Below, in pieces: positions 43,259-52,816 of a stretch of 64,000 nt of DNA (position 1 is its first letter; each line of letters begins with the position of its first letter). The stretch is from Pedobacter psychrodurus (GTDB lineage: Bacteria > Bacteroidota > Bacteroidia > Sphingobacteriales > Sphingobacteriaceae). The position numbers and the translations under genes are program-made. The notes under the pieces were generated by a model. It made no database searches. It saw only the letters and a list, made by a program, of their open reading frames with translations, and was not told the origin of the DNA. The DNA lies in assembly GCF_004331735.1 (NCBI RefSeq), contig NZ_SJSO01000028.1, forward strand, positions 4,699-68,698, written 5' to 3'.

Positions 43259-43579
43259 CTAATACTTTAATCTACCTGTACAATAAGCCAATAAATTGGC
43301 CGGCTCTTTTAAGCTTTTTTTGACATTTAGATTGTCTTTAATGTGGTTAACCGCATTTCCAAGCTTCTGTTGTAGAAGATCAAGCATATCCACAATATTT
43401 TCTGGTGCAATGCTTAATGATAATACGGGGTAATATTTATCCTCCAGATCTTTTTTCTGACTATTAGTTACTAAGTCCAATGTCCATTCTTCGTTTACCG
43501 AAAAACCGTATTCGTGCCTGGTATTGTTTAGTTCGTACAAAAAAACCTTTGCCTGAACCCGTTGGTCGTTATTTACCAT
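43259..43579 (-). CDS. Hypothetical protein, translationally coupled to the upstream microprotein
   Basis: 106 residues from the ATG at 43579 (MVNNDQRVQAKVFLYELNNTRHEYGF). No signal or membrane segment. The pattern is an alpha/beta chain with SIAPENIVDMLDLLQQKLGNAVNHIKDNL near the middle. I do not recognise a family. The start at 43579 is chosen because it overlaps the stop of the 43-residue upstream frame by 11 nt, typical of coupling. The longer start at 43606 lies inside that frame. Confidence 0.65.
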   Translation of the reverse strand: MVNNDQRVQAKVFLYELNNTRHEYGFSVNEEWTLDLVTNSQKKDLEDKYYPVLSLSIAPENIVDMLDLLQQKLGNAVNHIKDNLNVKKSLKEPANLLAYCTGRLKY

Positions 43580-43700
43580 TTTTACTGGTTTTTTTAGCGA
43601 AAACATCTATATCAGTTTTTGCCGATTTACCTTTTCCCGATTGATAATCTGAGGGTGCCTTTTTGTTTACACTGGCCTCTTTCTTTTTGTCTCTACTCAT
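43569..43700 (-). CDS. 43-residue Lys-rich microprotein
   Basis: MSRDKKKEASVNKKAPSDYQ then GKGKSAKTDIDVFAKKTSKNGK: 43 residues, about one third Lys, no signal peptide, probably disordered and possibly nucleic-acid-binding. It overlaps the next gene by 11 nt, which supports both as an operon. No family is recognised, and at this length confidence rests mainly on the overlap arrangement and a clean ATG. Confidence 0.5.
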   Translation of the reverse strand: MSRDKKKEASVNKKAPSDYQSGKGKSAKTDIDVFAKKTSKNGK

Positions 43701-43970
43701 TTCATTAAACGATTATAGTTTCGTAAGACTAATCATCATTGCATAAACAATTCGGTGATCAGAATCCCCATTTAAGATTAGCGCATACCGCTATGGTAAT
43801 CAGTGAGAGAAAATTGTAATAAGAAGATTACTGATATAATCAAATATACATTTATAACGGGCTAAAATCGTCATATCAATATGGTTATAGAGATATATTT
43901 TACCTGCGGTAACGGTGCCAAACCCTGTACCATTTTTTATTATTGAGGTAACTGCGATGGTAGATACAAC
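43701..43970. other. Spacer without a supported gene
   Basis: A 64-codon minus-strand frame (43800-43994) exists but runs into the terminator of the OmpA gene and has no recognisable content, so I leave the stretch unannotated. No repeat is evident. Confidence 0.45.
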
Positions 43971-44000
43971 AAAGGGTTGGGAAATTAATCCCAACCCTTT
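43971..44000 (-). terminator. Rho-independent terminator of the OmpA-family gene
   Basis: AAAGGGTTGGGA and TCCCAACCCTTT form a 12-bp perfect stem with a 6-nt loop, 24 nt after the stop codon. Confidence 0.85.
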
Positions 44001-44023
44001 ATATACTAAATTATTTTATGCTT

Positions 44024-44887
44024 TTATTTTTGAGATTGCTCAGGCGCTTTTCCAATTAGATCCATAAACTGATCTAATTTAGGGGTAATAATAATTTGCG
44101 TACGTCTGTTTTTCGCTTTTCCGCCTGCGGTAGTATTATCAGCAATCGGGTTAAACTCTCCACGTCCACCAGCAGTTAAACGTTTAGGATCCACTGCATA
44201 CTTGGTCTGCAATACCTGAACTACAGATGAAGCACGTAAGGCACTTAGATCCCAGTTGTTGCGGATGTTGGTTTGAGCAATAGGCACATTATCCGTGTTA
44301 CCTTCAATCAATACATCATAAGTATCGTAATCTTTTATGATTTTGGCAATTTTGTTTAGAGTTTCTCCAGCTTTATCAGAAACTTCGTAACTGCCCGATT
44401 TATACAACATGTTATCAGCTAAAGAGATGTATACTACGCCTTTAAGCACCTGCACATCAACATCACCCAATTCTTCTTTACTTAACGATCGCGTTAAATT
44501 ATTGGTTAACACCATATTAAGTGAATCGCTTTTGTTTTTGGCATTAACCAGTTGTTTGATGTATTTATTTGAACTATTAATCTCATCAACTAGTTTTGAA
44601 ATGTTAACATTTCCCTGGCTACTAGAATTTAAACATTTATTTAAAGCATCTTGCAATGCCGTTACATTGGCTTTTTCTGAGGCGATCTGCTCTTCTAAAC
44701 TTTTAACCCTACTGGTACTACCACTAAGCTCCCGTTGACTATCCTGATATTTATTACTTAGCTCTTGATTTCTTTCTCTCAACTTAGCATAAGTATCCTG
44801 AAGTTCGGTATATTTCTTATTGCTTACACAACCTGCTGCAAGTGCAAGGGTAAAGAGCATTATAGGGACTGATTTGTATAATTTCAT
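44024..44887 (-). CDS. OmpA-family lipoprotein with coiled-coil
   Basis: 287 residues. Lipobox LAAGC (Cys 20), then a coiled coil from about 25 to 130 (YAKLRERNQELSNKYQDSQREL, VKSLEEQIASEKANVTALQDALNKC), and a C-terminal OmpA/MotB peptidoglycan-binding domain (about 150-275) with LIEGNTDNVPI, NNWDLSALRASSVVQVL and AKNRRTQIIITP. It probably bridges the outer membrane and cell wall. Monocistronic. Confidence 0.92.
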   Translation of the reverse strand: MKLYKSVPIMLFTLALAAGCVSNKKYTELQDTYAKLRERNQELSNKYQDSQRELSGSTSRVKSLEEQIASEKANVTALQDALNKCLNSSSQGNVNISKLVDEINSSNKYIKQLVNAKNKSDSLNMVLTNNLTRSLSKEELGDVDVQVLKGVVYISLADNMLYKSGSYEVSDKAGETLNKIAKIIKDYDTYDVLIEGNTDNVPIAQTNIRNNWDLSALRASSVVQVLQTKYAVDPKRLTAGGRGEFNPIADNTTAGGKAKNRRTQIIITPKLDQFMDLIGKAPEQSQK

Positions 44888-44960
44888 AATTTTAATTTAT
44901 TTATTGATAGTACATTAACAAATTTCTTGCCGCAATGTTTAATATCGCCTGGAACTGATG

Positions 44961-47471
44961 TTAAAAAGCGTTAATCTTTACTGAATCGAAGCTTGCCAAT
45001 GCTTTATATGTTCTTAATCCTATACTACCGGATGGATATTGATTATCTGCAGCAGAAAGAATAGGCTTAGCTGATCCGTTTATAAAAATATCAAATTTAT
45101 CCTCCTTCGCCACTATTTTTAAGGTATACATTTTATTTATTTCAACAGGATATTTTCCTGAACTTATAACGGTCCATTTTTGCCCGTCAGCTTTCCCCAA
45201 CAGTACCGTTCCATTGGTCTGATCTAAACCCACATAATACCCTTGGTAAGCGTCGGGTCCAATTGCCGGATTAGAAACCCTGAACATTAAACCTGCATCG
45301 CCCGCGGTATTGATTTTAACATCTGCCTGATAAGTAAAATCTTTAAAATCAGTTCCATTAGCCACATATTTAGATCCATTTATCCCATAACCACCAGAGC
45401 CTGCGTTTGATGCCGCGTTAACCTGTCCATCTTTCCAAAACCAGCCACCACCATAAAAAACCCAATTGCTGGCCATTCCCTGATCAAAATTTTCAAGCAA
45501 AGTCTTATTTATTTTTTTTGGCTGACCGATTACAGGGAAACAACTTAGGCGTATATTTTCAGATCCGAAAGGCACCAAGATCACTTCTTCTTGCTTTTCG
45601 TTAGACGCAATTGGACTAAAGGGCACATCAAAAGCTGCCACTTTATTATAGCTTAATCCCCATGATGGAATCTTTTTTGCCCAAACTTTTAATTTAATCG
45701 GTGCATTTGCTGCAATAAAAGGGTTTTCTGGCATTGTCGATCTCACCACGCTAACGTTACTAAAATTGCCTTTATCTATCACTAAGCCATAATTCCACGC
45801 CGATTCCGGACGGATTTCGTAATCTGTAAAGCCAGCAACCGGATGCGTTTTGGTTAACTTATTTACCGCCTTAATTTCTAGTGCATAAACAATAGGGCCA
45901 CGTTCTACACTTACCGAATTGTTTACTTGCGCCTGGGTGGTAATTTGCATCGGAAAATCCAGCTCTAATTGGTCTTGATCTTTCCATTCGCGTACTATAG
46001 TAAACATTTCTCCAGCTTTTACTCCTTTTAATATCGTTCCATTTAATTTTATGCTGGGTTTTACACTCCAGGCTGGGATTCTTAATATCAAAGGAAATGA
46101 TGTGGAAGCGGCAAGACCAATTTTTAACCTGATCTGTTCTTCGAAGGGGTAATTGGTTTCTTCAGTAATTTTTATTTTTTTGTTCTCGGCTACCACAGTT
46201 TCTATTTCCATCGGGCCATAGGTAATTATCGCCAAGCCTTTCTCTGGAGTAGCCACTACACTACTTTTCACAAAATAAGGCCAGCCCATGTGCATATTAT
46301 AGCGACAGCAGCCAAAACCAGAATAAGGACTAGAAACGATACCTGAGCCATAATCTTGATTAAAGCCATGCTCTCCGTGAATACTTTGAACCTGATTGGG
46401 TAATGTATAATACGAATGGTTTTTAAAATCGCGGCTAAACTGTGCTGGCAGCGCATTAAAAGCCACCTTTTCCAACTGATCGCCAATTTTAGCATCATGA
46501 ATAACCTTTGCTGCTGTTTCTAAACTCTGCATCCATTCTACCACGGTACAGGTTTCTACGCCTTCTATACTGCTTGTGCCCGCCAGGAATTCAGTTCCAG
46601 AACCTAAACCTTCCGGCTGACCGTGGTCGTGCATAATATGGGCTATGCCTTTAGAAAGTGCTTCAACATTAGAAGGAAGATCTTGAAGTTGCGCATAAAC
46701 CACTGGAAATTTTAAAGCTTGGGCCACATTTACCATATGTTTTGGCTGAAAATCATCACCAAAAAAGTAAAACCTGTTGTTGCTATAAATATCGATCCAA
46801 GGGTATGCCTGTTGTTTTAACTTTTCTACTAGTTTTAATAAATCCTGATCGCCGGTTTTATTGTAAAGCCAAATGGCAATTTCCATATTATCGCCTGCTC
46901 TTGATTTTGCCCACTCTTTTAATGGATCAGCATCGAGGTTATTGAGTTCGTATTTAAAATATTTTGAGAGAAATGGAATAACCCTTTTATCATTTGTGGC
47001 CTCGTAATAGCTTTGCAAAGCATACATCATTGGCATGCGTGGCCACCAGTCTTTCATTTTCGGCGGGCCGAATAATCCGTTGGCTTGTTGATTGTTTAAA
47101 GTCCAATCGATATACTTTTGCGCTTTCGCTTTTAGCATAGGATCATCTAAGGTATACGCCAATGCTACCAAACCTTTAACATAATACGGTACCCGCTCCC
47201 ATCCATTTCCATCGCCCCCTAGCCAATCGGAGTTTTTACCTAAATTATCTTTTTCCGGGTACAACTCTTCTGCCATTCCTGTTGCACCATCTCTTTGTTG
47301 TTCTAGTTGCTTTAATAACCATCCTTTGGCTTTAATACTACCTATTGGCAATTGCACATAAACATGCTGTTTTAATGGTGCTTTATTAAACTCAGTTAAA
47401 TTTTGGGCATTCAAAGTATGAATAGATAGACAGGAAACCAGAAAATAAATTGAAGTAATTATTCTTTTCAT
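44961..47471 (-). CDS. GH127-family glycoside hydrolase (beta-L-arabinofuranosidase-like) with C-terminal lectin-like domain
   Basis: 836 residues with a signal peptide ending LNAQ. The N-terminal two thirds are PF07944-type. Four zinc-site residues of the characterised GH127 enzyme are present: Glu 306 and Cys 308 (ETC), Cys 388 and Cys 389 (GFGCCR), the last pair including the proposed Cys nucleophile. Residues about 650-836 form a concanavalin-like domain (LLENFDQGMASNWVFYGGGW, GLMFRVSN, GYYVGLDQ, KLKIVAKED-type strand). It probably releases L-arabinofuranose from plant glycans in the periplasm. No SusCD pair adjoins it. Confidence 0.88.
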   Translation of the reverse strand: MKRIITSIYFLVSCLSIHTLNAQNLTEFNKAPLKQHVYVQLPIGSIKAKGWLLKQLEQQRDGATGMAEELYPEKDNLGKNSDWLGGDGNGWERVPYYVKGLVALAYTLDDPMLKAKAQKYIDWTLNNQQANGLFGPPKMKDWWPRMPMMYALQSYYEATNDKRVIPFLSKYFKYELNNLDADPLKEWAKSRAGDNMEIAIWLYNKTGDQDLLKLVEKLKQQAYPWIDIYSNNRFYFFGDDFQPKHMVNVAQALKFPVVYAQLQDLPSNVEALSKGIAHIMHDHGQPEGLGSGTEFLAGTSSIEGVETCTVVEWMQSLETAAKVIHDAKIGDQLEKVAFNALPAQFSRDFKNHSYYTLPNQVQSIHGEHGFNQDYGSGIVSSPYSGFGCCRYNMHMGWPYFVKSSVVATPEKGLAIITYGPMEIETVVAENKKIKITEETNYPFEEQIRLKIGLAASTSFPLILRIPAWSVKPSIKLNGTILKGVKAGEMFTIVREWKDQDQLELDFPMQITTQAQVNNSVSVERGPIVYALEIKAVNKLTKTHPVAGFTDYEIRPESAWNYGLVIDKGNFSNVSVVRSTMPENPFIAANAPIKLKVWAKKIPSWGLSYNKVAAFDVPFSPIASNEKQEEVILVPFGSENIRLSCFPVIGQPKKINKTLLENFDQGMASNWVFYGGGWFWKDGQVNAASNAGSGGYGINGSKYVANGTDFKDFTYQADVKINTAGDAGLMFRVSNPAIGPDAYQGYYVGLDQTNGTVLLGKADGQKWTVISSGKYPVEINKMYTLKIVAKEDKFDIFINGSAKPILSAADNQYPSGSIGLRTYKALASFDSVKINAF

Positions 47472-47829
47472 AAAAGGGTTATTGGTTAGATAATATTTTA
47501 TAAAACTAATAAATATGAGCGAATATTAAAACGATTTAGTAACCTAGATTCAAATAAATAAAAAACACCGTTTAGTTGGCTAAAGCAAGCTTAAACTTTG
47601 AGAATAACAAATTGAAAGGTAAAAAATTATACAGTTTGCAAAGCCTAAGGTTTACACCAAATTGTGATATATACCAATTTTTAACCCGCTATGATAAGCA
47701 TCGGCCTTGTTCGCCAATCAAGCTTTTGGTGGAAACTGAGATTAGTTCTATATTAGATCTAGAGAGCGTTAATTTAGAATCGGGGGATAGCCATTGGTTA
47801 TTCCCCGTTCTTATTTTTAAGTAAATATT
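47472..47829. other. Spacer without a supported gene
   Basis: Contains an 82-codon plus-strand frame (47576-47824) beginning at TTG, without a ribosome-binding site, signal or recognisable motif. An interrupted inverted repeat AATTTAGAATCGGGGGAT...ATTCCCCGTTCTTATTTTTAAG near 47774-47820 may be a weak terminator. Confidence 0.4.
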
Positions 47830-48222
47830 TTATATTGAAATGCTTGTACAACTAGCAGAAATCACTTTCCAATCTTCTTTCACTTTACCCCAAACCCTCA
47901 ACCATTGATATTTGCCATTTAGCAATAAATCGGCATAATTTCCTTTGATAAAAATACTTGCTGAAACAATAACAATAGATTCAAAAACACGTATTTCCCG
48001 CTTGGATACGTTGATCTTGGTAATTTTGATCATGCCGCTCCGGTAGGCATCCAGGTCCATTTCTTTATCCAACACATTCCCATACTGATCATGAAAAAGC
48101 ATCCCATCGGCAATCAACAAATCGAGTGTGCTCAGGTCTGTTTTTTTAAACCCATCTAATAATTTTTCTTCAAGGTCGGCAATCAGGAGAATGGTTTCCT
48201 GGTCTGATAAAGTATTTGGCAT
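47830..48222 (-). CDS. DUF4440 / SnoaL-like (NTF2-fold) protein
   Basis: 130 residues, cytosolic. ADLEEKLLDGFKKTDLSTLDLLIADGMLFHDQYGNVLDKEMDLDAYRSG and YQWLRVWGKVKEDWKVISASCTSI match the DUF4440 cone-shaped fold, which binds small hydrophobic ligands or has isomerase-like roles. No specific function can be given. It lies between GH127 and the esterase gene in the same direction but without operon-tight spacing. Confidence 0.82.
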   Translation of the reverse strand: MPNTLSDQETILLIADLEEKLLDGFKKTDLSTLDLLIADGMLFHDQYGNVLDKEMDLDAYRSGMIKITKINVSKREIRVFESIVIVSASIFIKGNYADLLLNGKYQWLRVWGKVKEDWKVISASCTSISI

Positions 48223-48326
48223 AATTTCCGGTTAGCCAGTAAAAATATAAAGTAAGCCACAAAGAATAGCGCAACTCTAAATATTGCCTGCATTACACGC
48301 ATTTAGCCACACACATTGCACAAATT

Positions 48327-50312
48327 TTATTTCTTTGCAAAGGTAAGGCCTTGCCAGGTATCTGTTCTAAAGGGTGATGCTGGCAAACCATCGTTGCTAA
48401 CAAGGTTACATACAGGGTTATTTCCCCATCCATAACGAACCGCAACAGGATTTGCTACCTGATCGCTGCTTACCGTAATCTGATTCCCTTGGATGCTTGC
48501 TTTGGCCCAATAAAATTTCTTATCAGCTCCAGCGATGGCAAAACCTGTTAATGCTGCACCATCTGCAGCTTTTAAACCGTTTTGGCTATTGCCAAAGGTT
48601 AAACTGATCTGTTTTCCTTCAATTTTATTTGATTGATAAACGGGGCCAGAATAGTTTATTTTTTGACCATATGTTTTAGCCAAGGCAATTAATGCCAATC
48701 TTCTGCCTACCTCTTGTTTATTTTTAGGGTGGATATCTTTTGCATCACCAATATCAATAATAGTTGCCATGCCTGTATTTGGCAAATCAAGTGTTTTTTG
48801 CTGTGCCTCCCTAAGTTCTGCCCAGGCAGATTCTACTGGCGCATTATCAATCTGCATAAAATTGGCCAATTGAACAAAATAGAAAGGAAAATCACCCTGC
48901 GCCCATTTCTGACGCCAATCTTTGATCATCGTTGGAAATAATTCGCGGTATTGGTAAGCCCTATCGGCATTACTTTCTCCCTGGTACCAAATAGCTCCTT
49001 TAATTGAGAATTGTTGATAAGGATGAATCATTGCATTGTACAAAACTGTTGGCCGGTTAGGACCATTTTCTTCGTAGGGCTTGGGCTCGATGTTTTTAAA
49101 ATCCAAACCTATTTTATATTTCCACTCACCAGCTAACGAAATTTTTTCGGCAGAGACATTTGTTAAATTTAAATCTTTAGCATCACCATATAATCCGCCA
49201 CCTCCCCCGCTATCAAAAACCCTAACCGTGATGATATTTTCACCTACTTTGAGCAAGTTAGCAGGTATTTTATATGTTCTTCCAGCGTTATACCCTACCG
49301 TTTCGCCAACTTTTACACCGTTTACAAAAGCAATGTCGTTATCATCAATAGTACCCAAATTAAGCTTTGCTCCGTTTGTTTTCCAGCTTTCTGGAATCGT
49401 AACCTTTTTTGTAAACCAAACCACACCATCGAAGTTATTAAGTGCTGCATCTTCCCATAAGGTTGGCAAGGTCATATTTTTCCAATTGGCACTTTCTGTT
49501 AATGCCCATTTCATCTGCCCGTCTTGATTACCTGAATCTTTATCCGTAGTGATTTTAACCCAATTATATACGCTTTCTTCGTAAGAAGTTTTCGATGGAT
49601 TTTTAGCTGATTTCTGGAGCTTATCAACTACAGCAGAGAAATCTGCCATCTTTTTTAACGATTCGGCACTCGTCCAGGCTTCGGCAATTGTTCCTCCCCA
49701 CGAGGTATGGATCAGACCAATTGGAATCTTGGTTTTTTCATACACTTCGCGTGCAAAAAAATAGGCCGTAGAAGAAAAATCAGCAATATATTTGGGGTTA
49801 CATTCCTGCCAACCACCATTAGCCACCTTGGCATCGTTAAGCGGAAAATTACTGGTAACATGTTCTGCCTGCAGTAAACGGATATTTGGATATTTAGCTT
49901 CGGCAATTTCTTTTTCGCTATTGAGGATTTTGCCCCAACCTGCCAGTGGCATTTCCATGTTCGATTGTCCGGAGCAGATCCACACATCGCCAATTAATAC
50001 ATTATTGAGCACGAGCAATTCTCCATCCGATATTGTGATGGTATACGGTCCACCGTAACCTGGTGTTGCCACTTTAATTTTCCAATTGCCATTGGCATCA
50101 GCAATAGCTCCATAATTAATTTTATTCCAGGAAACCGTTACTTTAACTGCTTTACCGGCATCAGTTTTACCCCAGATTGCTGCATTGGTTTTTTGCTGTA
50201 AAACCATGTTATTACTAAAAACTGACGGCAATAAAATTTTAGCCTGTAAAAACTGAGTGGTGAAAAGTAAAAATGTGATGAGAAGTATAGATTTTAACTT
50301 GGGGATGCTCAT
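48327..50312 (-). CDS. Sialate O-acetylesterase-like SGNH carbohydrate esterase
   Basis: 661 residues with a signal peptide. The SASA-type esterase is split by a jelly-roll insert. The nucleophile is Ser 117 in WICSGQSNMEMP, the oxyanion block is IWYQGESNADRAYQYRELFPTMIKDWR, and the Asp/His pair lies in IDIGDAKDIHPKNK. The insert near 260-390 (WFTKKVTIPESWK, NDIAFVNGVKVGET) is a galactose-binding-like fold. It removes acetyl groups from glycans in the periplasm. The name reflects homology; the true substrate may be plant hemicellulose rather than sialic acid. Confidence 0.88.
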   Translation of the reverse strand: MSIPKLKSILLITFLLFTTQFLQAKILLPSVFSNNMVLQQKTNAAIWGKTDAGKAVKVTVSWNKINYGAIADANGNWKIKVATPGYGGPYTITISDGELLVLNNVLIGDVWICSGQSNMEMPLAGWGKILNSEKEIAEAKYPNIRLLQAEHVTSNFPLNDAKVANGGWQECNPKYIADFSSTAYFFAREVYEKTKIPIGLIHTSWGGTIAEAWTSAESLKKMADFSAVVDKLQKSAKNPSKTSYEESVYNWVKITTDKDSGNQDGQMKWALTESANWKNMTLPTLWEDAALNNFDGVVWFTKKVTIPESWKTNGAKLNLGTIDDNDIAFVNGVKVGETVGYNAGRTYKIPANLLKVGENIITVRVFDSGGGGGLYGDAKDLNLTNVSAEKISLAGEWKYKIGLDFKNIEPKPYEENGPNRPTVLYNAMIHPYQQFSIKGAIWYQGESNADRAYQYRELFPTMIKDWRQKWAQGDFPFYFVQLANFMQIDNAPVESAWAELREAQQKTLDLPNTGMATIIDIGDAKDIHPKNKQEVGRRLALIALAKTYGQKINYSGPVYQSNKIEGKQISLTFGNSQNGLKAADGAALTGFAIAGADKKFYWAKASIQGNQITVSSDQVANPVAVRYGWGNNPVCNLVSNDGLPASPFRTDTWQGLTFAKK

Positions 50313-50531
50313 ATTTTAACCTATTTTTTGATGATTAGAAAGCGAATGTACATTTTCTGTTTGTCAACATCAATATATATACCTGTTCTTCACAAATTTA
50401 TGATAAAAATAAGGGAAAATTCATACAATTAGTTTGGGTAAGAACATCATTTTGCTTATTTTGCAGGCCTAAAAGAACAGCTCTGGATTTAAAATTTATT
50501 GACCCAAATGTTCTCTCAAATTAAAGAATTA

Positions 50532-50846
50532 ATGGTTAAGATTTTCATAGGTGGCCTTCCTGACAATATCCAAGAGATGGATTTGGCAATATTGGTTAGT
50601 CTTCATGGTAGGGTAGAAACAATTAAAATTGTTCGCGACAGGGCTACGGGCAAATGTAAAGGCTATGCTTTTTTGGAAATTTATAGTCTTCCGGATGCAA
50701 AAAACATTGTATCAACCTTAAATGGCGAAACATTTAAAGGTAATGTAATTACCGTTAAAATATCTGAAGAAGAAAGTGGTGTTCAAGCTGCAAAGCCAAA
50801 ATCGAACCAACCATTTAAAAGCAAAAGGCCTAGGTTACAACGTTAA
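50532..50846 (+). CDS. Single-RRM RNA-binding protein
   Basis: 104 residues from ATG 50532 (MVKIFIGGLPDNIQ). One RNA recognition motif with RNP2 IFIGGL (4-9) and RNP1 KGYAFLEI (43-50), followed by a basic tail (KPKSNQPFKSKRPRLQR). Such glycine-poor RRM proteins are common in Bacteroidota and are likely RNA chaperones, often cold- or growth-regulated. Upstream in-frame ATG and TTG codons (50508, 50499) would add residues without RRM similarity. Confidence 0.9.
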   Translation: MVKIFIGGLPDNIQEMDLAILVSLHGRVETIKIVRDRATGKCKGYAFLEIYSLPDAKNIVSTLNGETFKGNVITVKISEEESGVQAAKPKSNQPFKSKRPRLQR

Positions 50847-50889
50847 TTCTGTTTATCAAAACACGCTTTTGTGAAGGTTAATCATTAAT

Positions 50890-51021
50890 AAACAAGAACA
50901 TTAAGGTTTTCAGACTTAAATTTAGAAGCGATCGTCTTCTTGAACTCGTTTCCGGATCTTCTAGGATGGCAAATTTATCATTAAGGAATTAAGAACATTA
51001 AGGCTTAAATTTAAAAGCGGG
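50890..51021. repeat. Imperfect direct repeat in the RRM - symporter spacer
   Basis: AAGAACATTAAGG...TTAAATTTA(G/A)AAGCG occurs near 50894-50930 and again near 50987-51020. Related in style to the word arrays elsewhere, but at a convergent junction. Confidence 0.4.
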
Positions 51022-51045
51022 CAGATCTTTCAAAAAAAAATATAC

Positions 51046-51082
51046 AAAAAAGGGATAAAATCTAAGAATTTTATCCCTTTTT
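51046..51082 (-). terminator. Rho-independent terminator of the gal operon
   Basis: AAAAAGGGATAAAAT and ATTTTATCCCTTTTT form a 15-bp stem with a 6-nt loop and T tract, about 20 nt after the symporter stop. Confidence 0.92.
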
Positions 51083-51101
51083 AACTTCTACAAATTATTG
51101 T

Positions 51102-52778
51102 TTACCAATATACACTATAAAGTGCAACCAATAATCCGATGATGATTAAAGCTCCTACTGCAAAACTAGTAGAGGTTTTAAACATTTTAGCATCGATGGC
51201 CAATCCTTTAGCTTCTGCCTTAACTTTGTTGCTCGCTAAACTGATGATTACCATACCAAGGATACAGAATACAAACACGAAGCCCATACGATCTAAAAAT
51301 GGAATTTCGTAAACACCAGCTGCATTTTTAACTGAGAAGCCCATTCCCGATAACCATGAAAGATCGGTAAGGGTAGGTAAGAATTTAAGTAAAATAGATA
51401 AGCCGAAGCCACCAATTGTAGCGAATAGTGCTGCACTCGAAGTTGTTCTTTTCCAAAAGAAACCTAGAATAAACATGGCAAAAATACCTGGCGAAACAAA
51501 GCCTGTATACTCCTGGATATATTGAAAACCACCTTTTTTATCAATTCCTAAATGTGGCGCAATCAATACACCAAGAATCATGGCTACAACAATAGAAATT
51601 TTACCTGTTGTTACCAGGTTTTTCTCAGTTGCATCTGTTCTTAATACTTTCTTGTAAATATCCAGCGTAAAAATAGTTGCAATACTGTTTGCTTTACCAG
51701 CCAAAGAAGCTACAACCGCAGCGGTTAAAGCGGCAAACGAAAGCCCTTTTAATCCGGCAGGAAGCAAGTTTAACAATACCGGATAGGCACGATCTGGATT
51801 TACAGATCCATCTTGCAGCATTTCTGCTTGAAAGGCGCCATCTTTATACAAAACATAGGCTGCAATACCTGGTAACACCACGATAATTGGCATTAATAAT
51901 TTTAAAAATGCAGCGAAAAGAATACCCCCACGGGCCGTCTCCAGGTTAGCACCCAAAGCACGTTGAGTAATGTATTGATTACAGCCCCAATAGTTTAAGT
52001 TCACAATCCACATACCGCCTACAAGCACACTTAAGCCGGGTAAATCGATATAATTTTCATTATCAGGCTTTAAAATCATGTGGAAATGTTCAGAAGCCTT
52101 CGAAGTCATTAAGCTATAACCTTCTAAAACACCTGTTGTTCCATAGTGGGTAGAAACTAAGTTTAAAGCCAAATAAGTAGTGGCCAAACCACCCAGAATT
52201 AAGAAAAACACCTGGATAACATCGGTATATCCGATAACTTTCATTCCGCCAAGCGTAATAATAATGGCAAAAATTGCAATGGCATACATACAGAAACTTA
52301 AATCGAAACCAGAAATACTGCTTACCGCTAAAGCACCTAAGTAAAGAATTGAGGTTAAGTTAACTACAACATAAAGTAATAACCAGAAAACAGCCATAAT
52401 CATGGCGACAGTTCCATTATAGCGCTGATGCAAAAACTGCGGCATTGTGGCAATTTTGTTTTTCAGGTAAACCGGAATGAAGAATACCGCAACCACCACT
52501 AGGGTTAGTGCGCCCATCCATTCGTAGGTTGCAATGGCTAATCCCATTTTAAAGCCTGATCCGCTCATACCGATAAACTGCTCTGCAGAAATATTCGATG
52601 CAATTAACGATGCGCCGATGGCCCACCAGGTTAAAGAGCCTTCAGCAAGAAAATAATCTTTAGAACCTGTAGATTCTGATTTTTTCTTGTTGTAAATGTA
52701 GAGCCCATAAGCGGCCACAATAACGAAGTAGATTGCAAATACAATGTAATCCTTCGTGTCTAATAAGTTGTTTTTCAT
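51102..52778 (-). CDS. Sodium/sugar symporter of the SSS family (galactose-type)
   Basis: 558 residues with about 14 hydrophobic segments. SSS signatures include SLTWWAIGASLIASNISAEQFIGMSGSGFKMGLAIATYEW and GGMWIVNLNYWGCNQYITQRALGA, which resemble Vibrio vSGLT. The operon context with galK and galT makes galactose the likely substrate. It is the last gene, 38 nt after galK, and is followed by a strong terminator. Confidence 0.9.
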   Translation of the reverse strand: MKNNLLDTKDYIVFAIYFVIVAAYGLYIYNKKKSESTGSKDYFLAEGSLTWWAIGASLIASNISAEQFIGMSGSGFKMGLAIATYEWMGALTLVVVAVFFIPVYLKNKIATMPQFLHQRYNGTVAMIMAVFWLLLYVVVNLTSILYLGALAVSSISGFDLSFCMYAIAIFAIIITLGGMKVIGYTDVIQVFFLILGGLATTYLALNLVSTHYGTTGVLEGYSLMTSKASEHFHMILKPDNENYIDLPGLSVLVGGMWIVNLNYWGCNQYITQRALGANLETARGGILFAAFLKLLMPIIVVLPGIAAYVLYKDGAFQAEMLQDGSVNPDRAYPVLLNLLPAGLKGLSFAALTAAVVASLAGKANSIATIFTLDIYKKVLRTDATEKNLVTTGKISIVVAMILGVLIAPHLGIDKKGGFQYIQEYTGFVSPGIFAMFILGFFWKRTTSSAALFATIGGFGLSILLKFLPTLTDLSWLSGMGFSVKNAAGVYEIPFLDRMGFVFVFCILGMVIISLASNKVKAEAKGLAIDAKMFKTSTSFAVGALIIIGLLVALYSVYW

Positions 52779-52816
52779 TGATTTATTTGGTTAGTATACC
52801 TTGGGTTATTTAAATT

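Noticed and set aside
43800..43994. 64-codon minus-strand frame before the OmpA gene terminator
   Set aside because: Overlaps the terminator of the OmpA-family gene and has no recognisable feature.
47576..47824. 82-codon plus-strand frame downstream of GH127
   Set aside because: Starts at TTG, no ribosome-binding site or promoter, composition and content show no family or signal.
49792..49806. Further GGGTTAC copies (for example near 49797 plus strand and 29557 minus strand) as extra promoters
   Set aside because: They lie inside genes and lack the (C/T)ATTAA block 16-17 nt downstream.
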